Of a DNA stretch of 14,317 nucleotides, positions 1-8,297 are shown one piece after another; position 1 is the stretch's first letter, and each line of letters begins with the position of its first letter. The DNA lies in contig JAUVLL010000041.1 of NCBI GenBank assembly GCA_030600745.1, positions 1 through 14,317 on the forward strand. Direction: 5' to 3'. The stretch comes from Spirochaetaceae bacterium (GTDB lineage Bacteria > Spirochaetota > Spirochaetia > B11-G9). Under the pieces are notes generated by a model. The model saw only the letters and a program-made list of their open reading frames with translations. It did not search any database and was not told the DNA's origin. The translations under genes were made by a program, and so were the position numbers.

Positions 1-2277
1 AAACCCCTGTTTTAACTTCATGGCAGCCTCCGGTAAAGACAAATCCATAAAAGCATTACCACCTTTTTTTTCTATTGCTTCAATTCTTGCTTTAATAACA
101 GGATCTGTAGGAACACGGAAAGGAAGCCTGCAGATTATAACAAGTTTAAGTGAATTCCCCGGTACATCCACTCCCTCCCAAAAACTGTCTGTAGCAAAAA
201 GTACACTGGAAATATCTGTATTAAAATTTGAAAGAAGCCTTGAGCGGTCTAAACTGCCCTGCTTCATGACAGTTAACCCCTGAGTGGTAAGTAAAGGTTC
301 AAGTTCATTATAAATTGCATTAAGCATACCATAGGAAGTAAACAGAACTAAAGCACTCCCTTCAGATATACCTACAGCATCTAAAATAAAACTTGAAATA
401 AAAGACTGATAATCCGGGCTGCCGGGATCAGGCCCATCATCAGGTATACCCAGCATAACCTGTTTTCTGTAGTTAAAGGGAGAATCAAGAAGGAATTCCT
501 GCACTCCGTCTTCCTGAATTCTATCCAGGCCAATACGCCCCTTCCAGAAATTAAACTTCTTCTGAACTGCTAAAGTCGCAGAAGTAAATACTGTAGTATG
601 CAGAGGTTCATAGACTGATCTTTTCATCATGTCCGAAATATCAAGAGGAGTATTTGTAAATGAATAAAATACGTCCCCTTTTGCTGTCTTTTTCTGTTCA
701 ATCCAAAAAATATTTTCTTCATTGGAACCATAGTCAGGAAAACTATTCAGTATCGATGCAACATTTTTTAATCTCTGCATTGCAACCTTCATCTCAAAAA
801 TATCAGAGTTATCTTCCTCTTCAGAAAATAAAATTTCTCCGCCGTCATTGATATAAGTTATAAGTTTTACAATTTTTTTATGCAATTCCCGTATACTGTC
901 AAGAACGGGGTCAATTAAATCTGAATCTAACTGAACTGTCAGCCTTATGGTATAAGCACCGTCCATAAGAAAAGCCGTATTTGTATCCAGGGTTTCAGCG
1001 GCAATCCTGACTGCAGAAATAAGAACAGGAATGTCTTTATAATCTTCAGGATTGGGCATCATTCTCTGCATAATTACCGATAGTCCCATATTTCCTGACT
1101 TTCGCCGAAAAAATATTTTCCCTGTAATTTTATAAAGAACAAATTTGTTATAGATTTGGGAAAAGAAACTGGTAGCACTGTTTTCTATTCTGTGGGCCTC
1201 ATCAAATACGACCCTGCTAAAAGGGGGAAGAACCGCCGTCCCCTCATACCCTGCTCCATTCATTCTCATTGCCAAATCGGAAAAAAGCAGATGATGATTA
1301 ACTACAAGTAAATTTGCAGAAGCAGCTTCTTTTTTCATCTTCATTACAAAACATTTTTCTTTATAAAGACATCTAAAGCCCATGCATGAATCAGATTCAG
1401 AACAAACAGCTCCCCAAACTGCGTGATCGGGAACAAAAGAGAGATCAGACTTACTTCCTGTTGCACTTGTCAATGACCAGTCGTAAATAGCCTTTAAACT
1501 ACCATCCTTCTCCTGAAACAGTGAGTTCTCTTCCATTGCATCATGAAGCCTTCTAAGACAGACATAGTTACCTCTGCCTTTAACCAAAACACTTTTTACT
1601 TTACTTTTTCCATTTTTTTCTATCAGATCGGTAACAAGAGGAATATCTTTTTCAATTAACTGCTGCTGCAGATTAATTGTAGCAGTAGAAATTACTACCC
1701 TCTCGTTATTTACCCCGCACCACTTAACAGCCGGCACAAGATAAGCAAATGATTTTCCGACACCAGTACCTGCTTCTGTTATATTTATAAGATTATTATT
1801 AAAGGCATCTACAACACCCTCTGTCATTTGAACCTGGACATCTCTTGTTTCATAATTCTCAATAGCCCGGCTCAGCATCCCTCCCGGCATCAAAAAACTG
1901 CACACATCTTCTGAATCAAGTTTTTCTTTCTTACGGGATACAACTGCTTCACTGACACAGTAAATTTTTGTAACAGAATTATTTACAATATAAAACCCTA
2001 TGCCCTGATTACCAAGATCGGATGCAATCTTCAGATCCTGAATACTGGGTTTTAACACACCGGATGGATGATTATGGATTACAACATCACTCTCCACCAT
2101 AAACGGATACAAAGCAGGAGCTGCAGTATCATTACCTCTTGCAGCTACCTCCACAGCATCTACAAGGCTATTATCCGTAATCTGCCCGGTAAACAAAACC
2201 TCCTGTCCCTCTGCATCCTTTATTGCACCCTTCATTTTAATAATGACTTCAAGGGTTAATTTCTCACCGCTTTTCAT
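1..2277 (-). CDS. DinG/XPD-type ATP-dependent DNA helicase with N-terminal RadC/JAB-like domain (3' end missing)
   Basis: The gene is open at the left edge; 759 codons are visible and the last part of helicase domain 2 is missing. Residues about 25-110 form a RadC/JAB (MPN-fold) domain with HNHPSG at 68-73 followed by PS..D at 77-81, the usual metal-binding pattern. A superfamily 2 XPD/DinG helicase follows: Walker A EAGTGVGKS at 168-176, candidate Fe-S cysteines C240, C292, C298 and C303, the VVNHHLL stretch near 325-331, the DEAH box at 359-362, an FTSATL motif, and WEGVDVPG and RLPF..PTDPV motifs near the end. The family unwinds DNA 5' to 3' during repair or conflict resolution; this is known for DinG and inferred here. 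ATG at 2275-2277 is chosen as start, with a weak AAAGGG 12 bases upstream; an internal ATG at codon 15 has no better site. TTGCAA (2306-2311) and CATAAT (2284-2289) on this strand could be its promoter, which would put the transcript start almost at the ATG. Confidence 0.92.
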   Translation of the reverse strand, partial: MKSGEKLTLEVIIKMKGAIKDAEGQEVLFTGQITDNSLVDAVEVAARGNDTAAPALYPFMVESDVVIHNHPSGVLKPSIQDLKIASDLGNQGIGFYIVNNSVTKIYCVSEAVVSRKKEKLDSEDVCSFLMPGGMLSRAIENYETRDVQVQMTEGVVDAFNNNLINITEAGTGVGKSFAYLVPAVKWCGVNNERVVISTATINLQQQLIEKDIPLVTDLIEKNGKSKVKSVLVKGRGNYVCLRRLHDAMEENSLFQEKDGSLKAIYDWSLTSATGSKSDLSFVPDHAVWGAVCSESDSCMGFRCLYKEKCFVMKMKKEAASANLLVVNHHLLFSDLAMRMNGAGYEGTAVLPPFSRVVFDEAHRIENSATSFFSQIYNKFVLYKITGKIFFRRKSGNMGLSVIMQRMMPNPEDYKDIPVLISAVRIAAETLDTNTAFLMDGAYTIRLTVQLDSDLIDPVLDSIRELHKKIVKLITYINDGGEILFSEEEDNSDIFEMKVAMQRLKNVASILNSFPDYGSNEENIFWIEQKKTAKGDVFYSFTNTPLDISDMMKRSVYEPLHTTVFTSATLAVQKKFNFWKGRIGLDRIQEDGVQEFLLDSPFNYRKQVMLGIPDDGPDPGSPDYQSFISSFILDAVGISEGSALVLFTSYGMLNAIYNELEPLLTTQGLTVMKQGSLDRSRLLSNFNTDISSVLFATDSFWEGVDVPGNSLKLVIICRLPFRVPTDPVIKARIEAIEKKGGNAFMDLSLPEAAMKLKQGF

Positions 2278-2367
2278 AATGGTATTATGCCCTTTATACA
2301 ATTATTTGCAACAGTGGTTTTTCAATTCTGGATATCTCTCCCAAATATCTTAATAATACATTTTTAT

Positions 2368-2396
2368 TTGACAATTCAAATTTATGGGTTTAGTAT
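2368..2396 (+). promoter_or_regulatory. Distal sigma70-like promoter for the glutamate dehydrogenase operon
   Basis: A perfect -35 box TTGACA (2368-2373) is followed by a 17-base spacer and TAGTAT (2391-2396), which matches TATAAT at four of six positions. An inverted pair TTCAAAT (2375-2381) / ATTTGAA (2395-2401) spans the spacer and -10 box and could be an operator. Placement is inferred from consensus only. Confidence 0.5.
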
Positions 2397-2431
2397 TTGA
2401 AGTAACAACAATATTTATTTATTGCTGTTTT

Positions 2432-2460
2432 TTGCAACTGGAATATGTTTATTGTATAAT
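2432..2460 (+). promoter_or_regulatory. Proximal sigma70-like promoter for the glutamate dehydrogenase operon
   Basis: TTGCAA (2432-2437), an exact 17-base spacer and a perfect TATAAT (2455-2460) lie upstream of the glutamate dehydrogenase ATG. A start about seven bases downstream would give a leader of about 45 nucleotides. This is the best promoter match in the window and argues against any start codon upstream of 2513. Confidence 0.65.
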
Positions 2461-2512
2461 TTATTTCATACACATTAAGCATATATGGTTCTGTTGTACA
2501 AAGAAGGAAAAA

Positions 2513-3796
2513 ATGAATAAAACTTACAATGCTTTTGATACTGCCAGAGAACAATTTGATAAAATTGCCGAACTCCTGGATTTGGAACAGGCAAGTAAAG
2601 ATCTTCTCAGAGAACCTCTAAGAGAGTTTCATTTCAGTATTCCCGTACGAATGGATGATAATAAAGTAAAAATATTCAAAGGATTCAGGGTTCAGCATAA
2701 CGATGCTCTGGGTCCTGCCAAAGGGGGTATTCGCTTCCATCCTCAGGAAACAATAGACACTGTCAGGGCTTTAGCGATGTGGATGACCTGGAAATGTTCC
2801 GTAGTTGATATTCCCCTGGGCGGAGCAAAAGGGGGCATTATCTGCGATCCTCACAACCTCAGTCAACGAGAGCAGGAACAATTGTGCCGCGGCTGGGTAA
2901 GACAGATGGCCAGAAATGTCGGACCTCTTATTGATATTCCAGCTCCGGATGTTATGACAACCGGTCAGCATATGCTATGGATGCTTGATGAATATGAAGT
3001 TATTTATGGAGGGAAATATCCCGGAGCCATAACGGGAAAACCTGTTGGAATAGGCGGATCTCTGGGAAGAATTGAAGCCACTGGATATGGCCTTATTTTT
3101 ACAGTAAGAGAAGCCTTAAGAGAGATGGAAATACGTGTAGAAGATACTAAAGCGAGTGTACAGGGCTTCGGTAATGTAGCTCAACATGCAATTGAACTAT
3201 ACAACAAATTGGGTGGAAAAGTAATTTTAGTTTCCTGCTGGGATCAGGATAGTGGAAAATCAAGAGCCTACCGAAAAACTGATGGTATAATTTTAAAGGA
3301 ATTGCAGAAAATAACAGATAATTTTGGGGGTATAAACAAGGAAAAAGCCATTGAACTTGGATATGAGGTTTTACCGGGAGAAGCATGGATAGAGCAGGAT
3401 GTTGAAATACTTATACCAGCTGCTCTGGAAAATTCTATTACTGCAGAGAATGCTTCCTCCATAAGTGATAATGTCAAACTAATTGCAGAGGGAGCCAACG
3501 GTCCGACAACAATTGAAGCAGATAGAATTATTAAGGAAAAAGGCATTTTTTTAATTCCCGATTTTCTGGCAAATGCCGGTGGTGTAACATGCAGCTATTT
3601 TGAACAGGTTCAAAGTAACACAAATTATTTCTGGAGCAAGGAAGAAGTACTTAGTAAGCTTGATGCAAAAATGACTGATGCTTTTATCAGTGTAAGTGAT
3701 CTTGCAAAAAAGCAGAAAATCTATACCAGAGACGCAGCATATATTTTGGCAGTCGATCGTGTTGCGAGAGCCTGCAGCAGTAGAGGCTGGACATAG
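2513..3796 (+). CDS. Glutamate dehydrogenase (Glu/Leu/Phe/Val dehydrogenase family)
   Basis: The product has 427 residues, the usual length for hexameric bacterial glutamate dehydrogenase, a cytoplasmic enzyme that interconverts glutamate with 2-oxoglutarate and ammonia using NAD(P). The dimerisation/substrate domain contains LGPAKGGIRFHP (K70), WKCSV (K94), GGAKGG (catalytic K106) and PAPD (catalytic D146). Spacings between these lysines and D146 match those of K89, K113, K125 and D165 in the Clostridium symbiosum enzyme, and S361 falls where its glutamate-specificity serine S380 lies, so glutamate is the likely substrate. The nucleotide domain has the Rossmann motif GFGNVA at 218-223. The end of the second strand (241-257) is longer than usual and lacks the common SDS-G pattern, so NAD or NADP preference is unclear. 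The start at 2513 has AAGGA at 2504-2508; an in-frame ATG at 2384 would add a hydrophobic 43-residue tail and lies upstream of the proximal promoter. The stop is six bases before the next gene. Confidence 0.95.
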   Translation: MNKTYNAFDTAREQFDKIAELLDLEQASKDLLREPLREFHFSIPVRMDDNKVKIFKGFRVQHNDALGPAKGGIRFHPQETIDTVRALAMWMTWKCSVVDIPLGGAKGGIICDPHNLSQREQEQLCRGWVRQMARNVGPLIDIPAPDVMTTGQHMLWMLDEYEVIYGGKYPGAITGKPVGIGGSLGRIEATGYGLIFTVREALREMEIRVEDTKASVQGFGNVAQHAIELYNKLGGKVILVSCWDQDSGKSRAYRKTDGIILKELQKITDNFGGINKEKAIELGYEVLPGEAWIEQDVEILIPAALENSITAENASSISDNVKLIAEGANGPTTIEADRIIKEKGIFLIPDFLANAGGVTCSYFEQVQSNTNYFWSKEEVLSKLDAKMTDAFISVSDLAKKQKIYTRDAAYILAVDRVARACSSRGWT

Positions 3797-3802
3797 TAAT
3801 CG

Positions 3803-5524
3803 ATGAAAAATATAAAAGAGTTTTCCCGTAAAACTTTTCTGCAGGATTCCTTTACCTACCTTGGTAGTGGTAGTTTTGGAGGAAAAGCAGAAGGTTTGAA
3901 ATTACTGCATGAAATATCTGAAAATCCGATATTTGATAAATATCCTGATTTCGAAGTCTCAATACCAAAAACTATAGTAATAACAACCAGTTATTTTGAT
4001 GAGTTTATGGAACAAAATAATCTTTATCCGGTAGCTTTATCAGAAAAAGATGACAAACTTATCAGTTATCAGTTCCAAAAAGCTTCTCTCCCCCCCGGTA
4101 TTTTAGGTGATCTTCGAATAATTGCCTCAAAGACAACCCCATTGGCAATTCGCTCATCAAGTCTTCTCGAAGATTCTGCTGAAACTCCTATGGCTGGAAT
4201 CTATGCAACCAAGATGATACCGGGGAATCAACCGGATCCTGGCACAAGATTCCTTAAACTTACAGAAGCAATAAAGCTGATATATGCCTCAACTTTCTTT
4301 TCTGCACCTAAAATATCTATGACTGCAACCGGTAATGATATTTATTCTGAAAAGATGGCTGTTATTATACAGGATGTCGCGGGATTGCAGCATAACAGGC
4401 GGTTTTACCCGGATATTTCCGGTGTGGCAAGATCCTTTAATTATTATCCAACAGGACATTCAGCATCTGAAGATGGAGTAATCAGTCTGGCTCTGGGTCT
4501 TGGAAAATTTATTGTCGACGGAGGCAATCCCTGGCCCGACTCTCCTGCAGCTCCCTCAGCCCCCCCGCCATATAATTCTATAAATGATATGATTAAAAAT
4601 ACGCAAGTCTTCTGCTGGGCAGTCAATATGAATATATTAAGGGAGTATAATCCCATTTCAGAAAATGAGTATCTTATCAAAGTATCATTAAAAGAAGCAG
4701 AATATGATAATTCACTCAAGTATTCTGTATCAACATATGATCCATATTCCGATAGACTGGAACCTGGTATTTCTATCTCCGGCAAAGGTCCCAGAGTTAT
4801 AACATTTGCACCGATACTGCAAAACGGTGAACTTCCACTAAATAATATTCTAATTGATTTAATGACCGTAAGTAAAGAAAAAATAAAATCACAATTGGAA
4901 ATAGAGTTCGCTGTAACTATTTCAAAAGATCCAGCAATAAAAAACAAATTATCAATGTTACAACTGAGACCGTTGAATATTTCTGAGGAAAAAGTGACTA
5001 TTAATTTTAGTATGATAAAAAAGGAAAATATTATCCTGAAATCAGTCAATTCAATGGGGAACGGTACTAATAATAATATTAAAGATATTGTATTTATAAA
5101 TCCTGATGATTTCAATTTTAAAGACAGCGGCAAGATAGCAAGAGAAATTGAAACTATTAATAAACAAATGATCCATGAGAATAAAAAATATATTCTTATT
5201 GGTTTTGGACGTTGGGGGAGCTCCGATCCGTGGCTCGGAATACCTGTAAACTGGTCAATGATTTCAGCATCAGGAGTCATAGTTGAAGCCTCCCTCCATG
5301 GGAGACCGGTAGATATGAGTCAGGGTTCTCATTTTTTTCATAATATTACAAACCTCAAAATTCCATACATCTGTATAGATGATTTTTCTGAAGATTTTCT
5401 TAATTGGAATTGGATTAATTCTCATTGCAGCAATACAAATTCACTGGTAAAACGAATAACACTGGATAATCATCTAAAAATAATGATAGATGGGAAAATA
5501 CATACCGGGGTAATTTATAGATGA
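3803..5524 (+). CDS. PEP/pyruvate-binding (PPDK N-terminal, ATP-grasp) domain protein without phosphotransfer domains
   Basis: A 573-residue protein. Residues about 15-392 match the N-terminal ATP-binding domain of pyruvate phosphate dikinase and PEP synthase. Conserved nucleotide residues are visible: K28 in FGGK, R117 in AIRSSSLLEDS, E368 in EIEFA and Q387/R389 in LQLRP. There is no swivelling phosphohistidine domain (TSH.A..AR) and no PEP/pyruvate barrel. Instead residues about 425-573 form an extra domain with GFGRWGSSDPWLG (467-479) and QGSHFF (507-512), shared with the next gene. I recognise this arrangement from large uncharacterised Bacteroidetes proteins often labelled PEP synthase; function unknown. 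A Pro/Ala-rich stretch (244-257) is locally GC-rich. It begins six bases after the glutamate dehydrogenase stop with only a poor ribosome site (AGAGG at 3782-3786), so translational coupling is likely, and its TGA overlaps the next ATG. PEP synthase activity is unlikely from the missing domains. Confidence 0.88.
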   Translation: MKNIKEFSRKTFLQDSFTYLGSGSFGGKAEGLKLLHEISENPIFDKYPDFEVSIPKTIVITTSYFDEFMEQNNLYPVALSEKDDKLISYQFQKASLPPGILGDLRIIASKTTPLAIRSSSLLEDSAETPMAGIYATKMIPGNQPDPGTRFLKLTEAIKLIYASTFFSAPKISMTATGNDIYSEKMAVIIQDVAGLQHNRRFYPDISGVARSFNYYPTGHSASEDGVISLALGLGKFIVDGGNPWPDSPAAPSAPPPYNSINDMIKNTQVFCWAVNMNILREYNPISENEYLIKVSLKEAEYDNSLKYSVSTYDPYSDRLEPGISISGKGPRVITFAPILQNGELPLNNILIDLMTVSKEKIKSQLEIEFAVTISKDPAIKNKLSMLQLRPLNISEEKVTINFSMIKKENIILKSVNSMGNGTNNNIKDIVFINPDDFNFKDSGKIAREIETINKQMIHENKKYILIGFGRWGSSDPWLGIPVNWSMISASGVIVEASLHGRPVDMSQGSHFFHNITNLKIPYICIDDFSEDFLNWNWINSHCSNTNSLVKRITLDNHLKIMIDGKIHTGVIYR

Positions 5525-8280
5525 AGAAGCTGGAGCCAATGGAGATCCTGCTGAGAGATTTAAAAGAAAGGAGTAAAGAACTTAACTGTCTTTATCAGGT
5601 GGAAGAAATTCTTCATAAAGAGGGCATGCCCCTTGGGAAAATGTTTAACGATATTGCAGATACCCTACCGTCAGGATTTCAATTCCCGAAAATCGCACAA
5701 TCCAGGATTAAATACAGAAATATTGAATATAAATCAGCGGACTATACAGAAACAACCTGTGAACTGAAATCAAATATCTTGTATCAGGATAAAATAACAG
5801 GTGAAATAGTTGTCTCCTATAAGCAGGAATCACCTCAAACGGCATGCGTTCCATTTCTTAAAGAAGAAGTAAAGCTTATTACTACAATAGCTGATCGTAT
5901 AAGCTATGTCATTCAATACAGAAATCTTAAAGATGTTTTTTCTGAATGGCAAACAATGAAAAAGGACTTAAAAAAAGAAGTTATAAGTGAATGGCACATC
6001 ATACTTAATATGCTGAACAGGACCGACAGAAATTTATATGTTTATATATCTCAAAAAATGCTGCACTATCTTTGCTGGAATGGGATAGAAGATGCAAAAA
6101 ATCTGTTGGAAAAATATAATACTCAGAACAAATTATATAAATCTGCTCAGACCACCTATACAAACAGCCCTACGGACAAATCAAACACAGATACTATAGT
6201 TCAAATAAGTAATGATATTTTTAGAATTGCTGCAAGACATCTGACAGATCATCATATTCTTACTAATATTCAAAACTGGATCGAAGAAGATAAATCAAGA
6301 TTTCTGGTTAGAGCCCTGGACAATCAAAATTCATCTTTGGACGATATAATAAATGCAATAACCAGATACAAACACATAACTTCTGATGGAACAATTCTTT
6401 CAGCAAGTGCCGAAAAAGGGTTAAGAGTATCTTTAATCCGATATTTTTTTTCTGATCAACTGGACTTCATAAAAATTGCAAAAAATCATATTACAGTAAA
6501 ACACTACTATGATCTGATAGAAAAAATAATCTATCCCTCAGGTAGTCATGGAAGGCTTGGTGGTAAAAGTTCAGGCTTATTTCTGGCCATGCAAATTATT
6601 AAAGAAGTAAAAGATAACCCTCTTCTAAAACAGATACAAACTCCCAACACATGGTATATTTCTTCTGATGGTATGGTTAGTTTTGTTCATTACAACAATC
6701 TTGAAGGTGTTATGGAACAAAAATACAAGGAACTGGATGAAATAAATATTGAATATCCCAATATTGTTCAGATTTTCAAGAATTCTTTTTTCCCTCCGGA
6801 AATTGAAAGAGGCCTTGCAATGGTAATAGACAATTTTGGTGAAAATCCAATAATTGTACGAAGTTCCAGTTTATTGGAAGACAGTCATAGAGCAGCTTTT
6901 TCAGGAAAGTACAAAAGTCTCTTTCTTGCAAATACAGGGGATAAGGAAGAGAGACTTGATTCTTTGAAAGATGCAATCTCGGAAGTATATGCTTCTCTTT
7001 TCAGTCAGGATCCAATTGAATACAGAAGGGAAAAGGGATTGTTGGATTTTAATGAAGAAATGGGTATTATGATTCAGGAAGTTGTCGGCAGGAAGGTGGG
7101 GAAATACTTCTTTCCAAGTTTTGCTGGAGTAGCTTTCAGTAAGAATGACTTCCGTTGGTCTTCAAGGATCACAAGGGAGGATGGATTAATTAGAATTGTT
7201 CCGGGTTTGGGAACCAGGGCGGTTGACAGATTAGCCGATGACTATCCAATACTTATTGCTCCCGGGAAACCCAGTTTACGTGTAAATATTACTTCGGAAG
7301 AGATATTAAAATATTCACCCAAATACATTGATGTTATTAATCTTGAAACAAACACTTTCGAAACTATTGAGTTTTTAATACTCCTACATGAAGCAGGACA
7401 GGATATTCCGCTGATCAAACAAATTATCTCTGTATATTCTGATGGTTTCATGCAGTTGCCGGGGTCTTTGGTGAATATAGATTTCAATTCAAAAAACTTA
7501 GTAGTAAACTTTGAAGGCCTTTTCTCCAGAACTGATTTTATAAAACAAATCAAGGAAACTATTGATCTATTACAACTAAAAATTGGTGAACCGGTAGATA
7601 TTGAGTTCGCTCACGACGGTAAGAATCTATATCTTCTGCAATGCCGTCCTCAAAGCTATACTTCTGAAAATTTCCCATCTCCCATACCCCGGAATATCAA
7701 ACCCGAAAAAATGATATTTACTGCTGATAAGTACGTTACTAATGGCCAGGTACCTGATATTACACATGTGGTGTACATAGACCCGGACAACTATAATTCA
7801 TTAAATAAATTATCAGATCTGAAGAATGTTGGAAGAGCTGTCGGAAAACTTAATAAAATACTGCCAAAAAAACAGTTTATCCTGATGGGCCCCGGTCGAT
7901 GGGGAAGCAGAGGAGATATAAAACTGGGAGTAGATGTAAGTTATTCAGACATTAAAAATACTGCTTTACTGATCGAGATCGCCCGAAAGAAAGGGAATTA
8001 TACTCCGGATCTTTCTTTTGGAACACATTTTTTCCAGGATTTGATTGAAGCTTCAATTAAATACCTTCCTCTTTACCCTGACAGCGATAATATAATATTT
8101 AATAATCTGTTTTTTAACCATTCGGGAAATTCTCTATCTGATTTACTACCGGAATATTCATATCTTGAATCCACAGTTCATGTAATTGATATACCAAAAT
8201 CCTGGGATGATCAGGTTTTGAAAATACTTATGAATTCCGAACTTAATAGGGCAATTGGCTATCTATCTGATACTGATTGA
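5521..8280 (+). CDS. GAF-like sensor region fused to PEP/pyruvate-binding ATP-grasp domain, with GRWGS/HFF C-terminal domain
   Basis: A 919-residue paralogue of the previous protein with an extra N-terminal half. Residues 1-135 begin with an amphipathic helix (RSKELNCLYQVEEIL) and end with EEVKLITTIADRISYVI, a pattern seen in GAF-like sensor regions of histidine kinases. Residues about 140-335 are largely helical and unrecognised (includes QKMLHYLCWNGIEDA). The ATP-grasp domain spans about 336-712: LGGKSSG (K349), VRSSSLLEDS (R447), GLGTRAVDR (562-570), DIEFA (E695), LLQCRP (Q707/R709). The C-terminal domain (about 745-919) has GPGRWGSRGD (790-799) and FGTHFF (833-838). No phosphohistidine domain or PEP barrel is present. 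No membrane segment is evident, so it is probably cytoplasmic. ATGA overlap with the upstream gene implies translational coupling. A signal-responsive ATP-dependent enzyme is my inference; the substrate is unknown. Confidence 0.85.
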   Translation: MKKLEPMEILLRDLKERSKELNCLYQVEEILHKEGMPLGKMFNDIADTLPSGFQFPKIAQSRIKYRNIEYKSADYTETTCELKSNILYQDKITGEIVVSYKQESPQTACVPFLKEEVKLITTIADRISYVIQYRNLKDVFSEWQTMKKDLKKEVISEWHIILNMLNRTDRNLYVYISQKMLHYLCWNGIEDAKNLLEKYNTQNKLYKSAQTTYTNSPTDKSNTDTIVQISNDIFRIAARHLTDHHILTNIQNWIEEDKSRFLVRALDNQNSSLDDIINAITRYKHITSDGTILSASAEKGLRVSLIRYFFSDQLDFIKIAKNHITVKHYYDLIEKIIYPSGSHGRLGGKSSGLFLAMQIIKEVKDNPLLKQIQTPNTWYISSDGMVSFVHYNNLEGVMEQKYKELDEINIEYPNIVQIFKNSFFPPEIERGLAMVIDNFGENPIIVRSSSLLEDSHRAAFSGKYKSLFLANTGDKEERLDSLKDAISEVYASLFSQDPIEYRREKGLLDFNEEMGIMIQEVVGRKVGKYFFPSFAGVAFSKNDFRWSSRITREDGLIRIVPGLGTRAVDRLADDYPILIAPGKPSLRVNITSEEILKYSPKYIDVINLETNTFETIEFLILLHEAGQDIPLIKQIISVYSDGFMQLPGSLVNIDFNSKNLVVNFEGLFSRTDFIKQIKETIDLLQLKIGEPVDIEFAHDGKNLYLLQCRPQSYTSENFPSPIPRNIKPEKMIFTADKYVTNGQVPDITHVVYIDPDNYNSLNKLSDLKNVGRAVGKLNKILPKKQFILMGPGRWGSRGDIKLGVDVSYSDIKNTALLIEIARKKGNYTPDLSFGTHFFQDLIEASIKYLPLYPDSDNIIFNNLFFNHSGNSLSDLLPEYSYLESTVHVIDIPKSWDDQVLKILMNSELNRAIGYLSDTD

Positions 8281-8297
8281 TTTTCTGGAGGTTACTG

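Noticed and set aside
20..851. Plus-strand open frames of 87 and 63 codons
   Set aside because: They are antisense to the helicase gene, whose motifs run through the region.
2384..2512. Upstream in-frame ATG that would give glutamate dehydrogenase a 43-residue hydrophobic N-terminal extension
   Set aside because: It contains the best promoter match (2432-2460), has no ribosome site, and the ATG at 2513 has a good one and gives normal family length.
4444..5280. 278-codon open frame on the minus strand
   Set aside because: It lies wholly inside the first ATP-grasp gene, has no ribosome site or family resemblance, and is antisense to well conserved motifs.
3803..8280. Annotation of the two ATP-grasp genes as PEP synthase or pyruvate phosphate dikinase
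   Set aside because: Neither has the phosphohistidine motif or the PEP/pyruvate barrel needed for either reaction.
8277..8297. TTG start for the small operon protein
   Set aside because: It adds seven residues coded by the ribosome binding site GGAGG, which is well placed for ATG 8298.
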